In this document: piece by piece, positions 7,778 through 12,585 of the stretch
Position numbering within the stretch: position 1 is the first letter of the stretch
How the letters are laid out: every line of letters begins with the position of its first letter
Source: Candidatus Poribacteria bacterium
GTDB lineage: Bacteria; Poribacteria; WGA-4E; UBA9662
DNA length: 12,585 nt
Direction of reading: 5' to 3'
NCBI GenBank assembly: GCA_002729015.1
Contig: PBVO01000103.1
Location: 20,085 to 32,669 of the forward strand
Translations under genes and position numbers: made by a program
Notes under the pieces: model-generated
Databases searched by the model: none
What the model was told of the DNA's origin: nothing
The model's input: only the letters and a program-made list of their open reading frames with translations

Positions 7778-9703
7778 TTGAATCTATTTAAATTACTTAG
7801 CTTTACTATGTTACTGGCGTGCTTGAATTTTGGTTGCCAGGATTCTTCGCATAAAAGTGGGCGTTGGCAACCAGTCCGCCAAGCTGATTGGAAAACCCGT
7901 TTTCACGATGTCTTTTTCTTTGATAAAAAGAATGGTTGGGCGGTCGGTAACAATGAAGGGAGTTCACTAGAAGAAGAAATTTCAAGTGTTATTGTTGCTA
8001 CTCAAGATGGTGGAAAAAGCTGGCACCCACAAGAGAGTAGAACCCCCTATGCCTTAAAAAAAGTACAATTTACAACGGTTAATAGCGGTTGGATTGTAGG
8101 TGATAACGGTCTTGTCTTATTTACTAATGACAGTGGACATAATTGGCAATCTCATTCTATTGATACTTTTAATAACCTTTATGATGTGTACTTTATTAAT
8201 CCTCAAATCGGTTGGATTGTAGGCGACTATGGTTTAGCTCGCTACACTAATAACGGAGGGGAGACATGGAAGTCAACAAACGAAAAATTTCGGGAGCATG
8301 CTCTACGTGGCGTATTTTTTTTGGATTCTCAAACAGGATGGATTGTTACCTATGAAGGTTATATTTACCAAACATTGGACGGTGGACAAAATTGGACCAG
8401 GAAACGACCGGTTGGTTATGAACTGACTAGCGTATATTTTATCGATAGACAAAATGGATGGATTACGGGTAACAAACGTACCATTCTGAGAAGTCAAGAT
8501 GGTGGTAAATCGTGGAAATATATCACTGAAGGTTCTAATGAAAGGCACGAGACATCCTATGGACAGAGGTTGAAAACAGGGGACGAGCCCTTACATAGCT
8601 TCATTTTATTTGAGATGAGTTTTGTTTCTGATCAGACAGGTTGGATAGTTGGCGATTTGGGCGTGATTCTCAAAACTGAAGACGGTGGAAATAGTTGGCA
8701 ACATTTACGAGGTGGTCATCGACAAATACCGGGTGGAGATGTTGTACTGCAAGGAGTCCACTTTGTCGACAACCAAGAAGGGTGGGCGGTTGGGGAATTC
8801 GGCACTATTTTGCATACCCAAGACGGTGGTCATAACTGGATGTTGCAGTCAGAACCTTGTTACTTACTATCTGATTTGTCTTTCGTTTCGACTAAGATAG
8901 GATATGTCGTTGGTGATCGAGGCCAAATTTATATCACTAAAGACAGTGGAAAAAGCTGGCAATCACAAAATAGTGGTACTATGGAGTGTTTTATGTCAGC
9001 TTATTTTTTTGATGCGGAAACTGGTTGGGCAACGGCTGAGTGGGGTACGATCCTACATACACAAGATGGAGGTGGAAATTGGCAATCACAGAATATCAAC
9101 ACCAAAAACGCGTTGCTCCGTATTTTTTTCTTAAACAAAAAGAGAGGCTGGGTCACTGGTAACAGTGGTGAAATATTCAAAACTGAAGACGGTGGAAATA
9201 CTTGGCAACATCAGTCAAGTGGTACGAATCGAGACTTATTTGGTTTATATTTTGTCAATGAAAAACAAGGTTGGGTCGTAGGCGACGGTGGGCTTATACT
9301 ACATACCCAAGATGGGGGGAAGGATTGGAAAATTCAGAAAAGGATAGGGGAACGTTGGTTATATAGTGTCTATTTCGTTGACGAGAAAAAAGGATGGGTG
9401 GTTGGCATCGATGGACTCATACTACATACCCAAGATGGGGGTAAAAAGTGGGTTGTTCAACCTACCAGATTAAAAAGCTTTTTGAAAGATGTTTTTTTTC
9501 TGAACTCAAATGAGGGATGGGTTGTAGGAGGTGAAGGCGTTGTCTTGCACACCTTAGATGGGGGACAAACTTGGAGACCAGAACCAACCAACTCGACTTA
9601 TAATTTGAACGCTATTTCTATGGTTGATCGGCATAATGGTTGGGTAGTTGGTGATCTGGGACTGATATTGAAATATTTACCAAATTTAAAACCCAAAATG
9701 TAG
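7778..9703 (+). CDS. Ycf48/BNR-type repeat lipoprotein with 14 propeller blades
   Basis: 641 residues from TTG. The N-terminus is a short signal with Cys at 15 (LLAC, lipobox-like) and at 20 (NFGC), so the protein is probably a lipoprotein on the periplasmic side. The whole mature protein is made of repeats with the pattern V.F.....GW.VG..G.IL.T.DGG..W. The GW (once GY) pair occurs 14 times, at 53, 104, 145, 187, 227, 288, 335, 375, 416, 457, 498, 539, 580 and 621. The last unit lacks its DGG..W strand, while the N-terminus starts with a lone W strand (GRWQPV), so the ends may close a ring. Fourteen blades suggest two seven-blade propellers. The family includes the photosystem II assembly factor Ycf48/HCF136, but many members occur in non-phototrophs with unknown roles. 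The gene lies 12 nt after the MATE stop and probably ends the operon. Confidence 0.9.
   Translation: MNLFKLLSFTMLLACLNFGCQDSSHKSGRWQPVRQADWKTRFHDVFFFDKKNGWAVGNNEGSSLEEEISSVIVATQDGGKSWHPQESRTPYALKKVQFTTVNSGWIVGDNGLVLFTNDSGHNWQSHSIDTFNNLYDVYFINPQIGWIVGDYGLARYTNNGGETWKSTNEKFREHALRGVFFLDSQTGWIVTYEGYIYQTLDGGQNWTRKRPVGYELTSVYFIDRQNGWITGNKRTILRSQDGGKSWKYITEGSNERHETSYGQRLKTGDEPLHSFILFEMSFVSDQTGWIVGDLGVILKTEDGGNSWQHLRGGHRQIPGGDVVLQGVHFVDNQEGWAVGEFGTILHTQDGGHNWMLQSEPCYLLSDLSFVSTKIGYVVGDRGQIYITKDSGKSWQSQNSGTMECFMSAYFFDAETGWATAEWGTILHTQDGGGNWQSQNINTKNALLRIFFLNKKRGWVTGNSGEIFKTEDGGNTWQHQSSGTNRDLFGLYFVNEKQGWVVGDGGLILHTQDGGKDWKIQKRIGERWLYSVYFVDEKKGWVVGIDGLILHTQDGGKKWVVQPTRLKSFLKDVFFLNSNEGWVVGGEGVVLHTLDGGQTWRPEPTNSTYNLNAISMVDRHNGWVVGDLGLILKYLPNLKPKM
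8858..9640 (+). repeat. 123-bp tandem repeats inside the Ycf48-like gene
   Basis: From blade 8 onward the GW pairs are exactly 41 residues (123 bp) apart, and the DNA itself is repetitive. Positions 9296-9318 and 9419-9441 are identical over 23 bp at a 123-bp offset; each encodes ILHTQDG. Positions 8671-8704 (blade 6) and 9178-9211 (blade 10) match at 33 of 34 bases. The units are therefore recently duplicated or kept alike by recombination. Confidence 0.75.
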
Positions 9704-9877
9704 CTGACTTCTGAATTAATTATTCCGCTAATAATAGGGAAATATCTATCTTTCCTTCGGAATTCGTTTGTAGTTAAGATTTTGCTCTATAGTTTAAAAT
9801 CGAAACGGTTTGTTGTTCTCTATCGATTTTAGAAAACTGTTAGATTTAAATATTTTCCTGTGGATAGGTAGAATAAA
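9704..9877. promoter_or_regulatory. Intergenic gap with an 11-bp inverted repeat before the 9878 gene
   Basis: The arms are TTTAAAATCGA (9793-9803) and TCGATTTTAGA (9823-9833), pairing over 11 positions with one wobble around a 19-nt loop. No clear T-run follows on the plus strand, so it is a poor terminator; an operator or an mRNA structure is as likely. I see no convincing GC-rich terminator after the Ycf48-like gene and no clear -35/-10 pair, so it is open whether the next gene has its own promoter. Confidence 0.4.
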
Positions 9878-11785
9878 GTGTTACAAGTAATTACTGAATT
9901 TTTTTTACTAATGACCACAGCTAACCTGATGATGGATGCGCCAATGCAAAGCCCAAAGCAACTCCTTGGAATTTACTATAGATTTCCAGTAGAAAACCCC
10001 TGGCATACGGGAGAAATATCTTTTCGAGGACATGAGAAAACTGTTCTCAAATGGAAAAATCAGGCCGGGGTGAGTTGGGATCTTTTTCCTGATTTGGAGC
10101 ATAACAAGTTAAAAACTGGAAGTGGAAATCCATATTATCAATCTGGTGCGAGGGAATTTAATTTACAATTTAGGGACGGTGAACTGATTGGTTTTTTATT
10201 TGGATCTGATTTCTTTGCAGTAGCCGACCACATTGGAATACCTCAGCTAAGTGGAGGCTTGAAGGGATACCTTTCAATGGGATTAGTCGGAGTACCAGAA
10301 GGTTTTGGTTATGGCGTTAGTTTTTACGCTAGTGTTTGGTCATTGATTAATAAACCATTAGCAGGATTCCAAATCGGTTTGCCTTCAACCTGGATCACAC
10401 CAGACAATCGCGACTTTAAAAAACCACTTTGTCCTCCTGGTACTGTGGCTCGAGATAATTGGCCTGAGCGCGGCCCATACTATCAAGATGTCTTTCAAAC
10501 TATCGAGGGCGGGATTGGTTATTGGGTTAGTACACAGTTTGGTTCTACACAACCCAAATATCGCATTAATGGTACACCGAATGGATATAATCATGAAATA
10601 TCGTCTCCTGGCTGGGGGTTTGGTTCGGTGACACCTTTAAAGCCTGAAGAAATCGGTATCGCACAATTATCTAATCGTTTGTTAATCCCTCCCGATGGAA
10701 TTACCTTTGGAAAAGAAACGGGGGGGGCAATGATAGGCAATGCTTGGATGGCATTACCTTTGACCGATAGCAACAAAACATCACATGGACCAACGGGGGA
10801 AATGTGCTGGACTCTTTTCCTTAACACATCTAATTTCAGTGGTCCAGTTGCTTTTTGGATTCCCGAAATCTGGAGTTATCTATCTCAAAGTTATCCAGCT
10901 ATTAATGGGCGTGGTTTGGATAATCGACCAGGAAGAATAGCTAGTGGTGCCATGGAAATCAATACAGTTCCCTATTTTGAGTCAACCGATGACGCTGGTA
11001 ACATTTACAGAAGAATTCCCCAACTCCGTTTTCCTGTCGACCAAAATGGGTTAACAATTCTAATGAGGGATGTTAAACTTTATTCTAGGTTATCAATATA
11101 TAATCGACTCAAAGATTGGTCGGCTGGCGAACCATTTCCTCATGGTAGATTTGATGAACATTTCGATGCTTGCTGGGTTCCAAAGATAAAAAGCCATCCA
11201 TTTTCTCTTGTGCAAGGAGAAGCTAATACCCCTTTATTTGCTGAAAATATACTAGAGCCAATTGTAACTGAAAAAGACGGATCTTGTGCATTTGCATTAA
11301 AATGGCTTTCTTCAGAAACCGAAGGTTTATTTCCCGAATATTATAAGCTAAAAGGTCAGGTGATGGAGCCAGTTGAGATTGAAAATGTTCCACAGGAAAC
11401 GAATTTAGCGAACCAGCAGTTCATAGGATACAATTCTAAAAATTCATATCGACACGTATCTGTTGATAACCAACCAGAAAATGATGCAAAAATCGCAGCT
11501 GGCCCATTTAATATTGAGTTAGTCGATGGGTCGATCGTTACATATTCCTGGTATCGTTTTATTGATCAACCTGCATTAAATCGTTTTAATTGGAGTCAAG
11601 CCAAAAGAGAGAAGTTACAAGATTTAGTTGAAAATATTCATTCAGAATGGAATGTTAGAAAAGAATTCATGTCAGCTCCCCAGCTGGGAGAACTAGTTGC
11701 CCTGGATTCTGGCTTGGTACTAACACCGCCAAAAGGTCTGGAAATTGGATTTGTACCTATTGCTACTCAACAATCATATCAGTAA
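9878..11785 (+). CDS. Large protein of unrecognised family
   Basis: 635 residues from GTG, with AGGT 10 nt upstream (about 9864-9867). ATG at 9911 (residue 12) is an alternative start. The first 20 residues are hydrophobic but carry no positive charge, so they do not make a good signal peptide and the location is uncertain. The chain is rich in Gly, Pro and aromatic residues. Striking stretches are GFGYGVSFYASVW (about 148-160), GPYYQDVFQTIEGGIGYWVS (about 200-219), YRINGTPNGYNHEISSPGWG (about 228-247) and GEMCWTLFLNTSNFSGPVAFWIPEIWSYL. This composition suggests a beta-rich, perhaps carbohydrate-binding or secreted fold. I see no catalytic motif I can name and do not assign a function. It follows the five-gene cluster after 174 nt, so it may be separately transcribed, and it converges with the peptidase gene across a 93-nt gap without an obvious terminator. 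Confidence 0.85.
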   Translation: MLQVITEFFLLMTTANLMMDAPMQSPKQLLGIYYRFPVENPWHTGEISFRGHEKTVLKWKNQAGVSWDLFPDLEHNKLKTGSGNPYYQSGAREFNLQFRDGELIGFLFGSDFFAVADHIGIPQLSGGLKGYLSMGLVGVPEGFGYGVSFYASVWSLINKPLAGFQIGLPSTWITPDNRDFKKPLCPPGTVARDNWPERGPYYQDVFQTIEGGIGYWVSTQFGSTQPKYRINGTPNGYNHEISSPGWGFGSVTPLKPEEIGIAQLSNRLLIPPDGITFGKETGGAMIGNAWMALPLTDSNKTSHGPTGEMCWTLFLNTSNFSGPVAFWIPEIWSYLSQSYPAINGRGLDNRPGRIASGAMEINTVPYFESTDDAGNIYRRIPQLRFPVDQNGLTILMRDVKLYSRLSIYNRLKDWSAGEPFPHGRFDEHFDACWVPKIKSHPFSLVQGEANTPLFAENILEPIVTEKDGSCAFALKWLSSETEGLFPEYYKLKGQVMEPVEIENVPQETNLANQQFIGYNSKNSYRHVSVDNQPENDAKIAAGPFNIELVDGSIVTYSWYRFIDQPALNRFNWSQAKREKLQDLVENIHSEWNVRKEFMSAPQLGELVALDSGLVLTPPKGLEIGFVPIATQQSYQ

Positions 11786-11878
11786 TTCTGAATTTGGGTA
11801 TATCGGAACAGTATCTTCATACATCGCAACTCAAGTTGTTAGGCTATCAATAAGTGCCTGTAGACCCAAAAAAGAAAA

Positions 11879-12585
11879 TTACTGTCCTTGTAACTTATCA
11901 GCATTGCGAATATTGAGTTTCAATAACTGGTCGCTACTAGGCAATTCGATCTCCATCACCTTCGCATAGAAAAGGAGCTCTGCACCTAAGGCCAATTTTA
12001 TGTTTTCTGCTTGTCGGAAACCGTGCCCCTCGTCGGGAAAAGTCAAATATGCAACAGGTAATCCTTTTTTCTCTAATGCATTAACCATTGACTCTGCTTG
12101 ATTAGGGGGTACCACCTTATCCTTCAGTCCCTGAAAAAAGATCACCGGGCAGTTAAGTCGCTCAACGAAGTTAATTGGAGAACGTTCTATATAAGTTGAC
12201 TTTTCTTCAGGATAAGGACCAATTAGGCGATCCATATAACGAGATTCGAACTTATGTGTTTCTTCTGCTAGAGAAATCAAATCGCCAATACCATAGTAAC
12301 TAGCACCGACTCGAAAAAAATCCCGAAACGTCAAGGCACATAAGGTTGTATAGCCCCCAGCACTCCGTCCGCGAATTGCAACGCGGTCTGGGTCTACCCA
12401 CTGCTGCTGAATCAGATATTTAGCACCATTGATACAATCGTCGATGTCTTTTTCCCCCCAATATCTATTGAGCCTCTGACGGTAGTCACGACCAAAGCCT
12501 GTACTACCTCCATAATTGACATCTAAAACGGCGAATCCACGGCTGGTCCAAAACTGGATTGTTAAACTGAGGCCGTTTGTGGTTG
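11879..12585 (-). CDS. S9-family (prolyl oligopeptidase-like) serine peptidase, C-terminal part; 5' end beyond window
   Basis: I read the minus strand from the window edge to TAA at 11879-11881: 234 residues of an alpha/beta-hydrolase catalytic domain. The nucleophile Ser is in RGRSAGGYT (S74 of the fragment), the Asp in GLKDKVVPP (D155), and the His in PDEGHGF (H187), the triad order of the S9 family. [26 protein letters not shown] just before is the conserved lead-in of acylaminoacyl/dipeptidyl peptidase-like members. Full-length proteins have an N-terminal beta-propeller domain of several hundred residues, which would lie beyond 12585. Such enzymes cleave short peptides; the location cannot be judged without the N-terminus. 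The visible part is intact, with no frameshift. Confidence 0.93.
   Translation of the reverse strand, partial: TTNGLSLTIQFWTSRGFAVLDVNYGGSTGFGRDYRQRLNRYWGEKDIDDCINGAKYLIQQQWVDPDRVAIRGRSAGGYTTLCALTFRDFFRVGASYYGIGDLISLAEETHKFESRYMDRLIGPYPEEKSTYIERSPINFVERLNCPVIFFQGLKDKVVPPNQAESMVNALEKKGLPVAYLTFPDEGHGFRQAENIKLALGAELLFYAKVMEIELPSSDQLLKLNIRNADKLQGQ

Noticed and set aside
8685..9134. Plus-strand out-of-frame reading frames within the Ycf48-like gene
   Set aside because: They arise from the repetitive codons of the propeller gene; the main frame carries the regular repeat motif without a break.
11786..11878. Bidirectional terminator between the convergent genes
   Set aside because: Only a 4-bp stem (AACT/AGTT) is visible, with no adjoining T-run on either strand.

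Overview
The window looks like chromosomal DNA from a bacterium of moderately low GC (about 40% by eye). Exported proteins, a lipoprotein-type signal and a membrane-anchored c-type cytochrome suggest a Gram-negative-type envelope with a respiratory chain. No marker fixes the phylum. Shine-Dalgarno use is mixed: clear before ileS and the WD40 gene, weak or absent before the others. Three or four genes appear to start with TTG or GTG.

Layout. Positions 1-2447 (minus) hold the first 815 codons of isoleucyl-tRNA synthetase (ileS). Its leader, about 185 nt, lies at 2448-2632. It begins at a strong sigma70-type promoter (TTGACA, 17 bp, TAAGAT) and ends with an intrinsic-terminator-like hairpin plus U-tract only 24 nt before the ileS start. 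A 12-codon reading frame, M-I-L-V-G-Q-Q-I-V-S-G-D, lies inside the leader and suggests attenuation control. Positions 2668-3489 hold no credible gene, only a possible plus-strand promoter and a short direct repeat.

Positions 3490-9703 (plus) carry five closely packed genes with junctions of -1, 23, 3 and 12 nt. They encode a multi-spanning membrane protein, an exported WD40-type propeller protein, a small membrane-anchored monohaem cytochrome c, a MATE-family transporter, and a probable lipoprotein with 14 Ycf48/BNR-type blades. The first shows no domain I recognise. The set looks like one transcription unit acting at the cell envelope: two large propeller scaffolds, a redox protein and two membrane proteins. 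The joint function is unknown, and this is the best candidate here for an undescribed system.

Positions 9878-11785 (plus) encode a 635-residue protein I do not recognise, preceded by an 11-bp inverted repeat. Positions 11879-12585 (minus) hold the C-terminal catalytic part of an S9-family (prolyl oligopeptidase-like) serine peptidase. It converges on the unknown gene and its start lies beyond the window.
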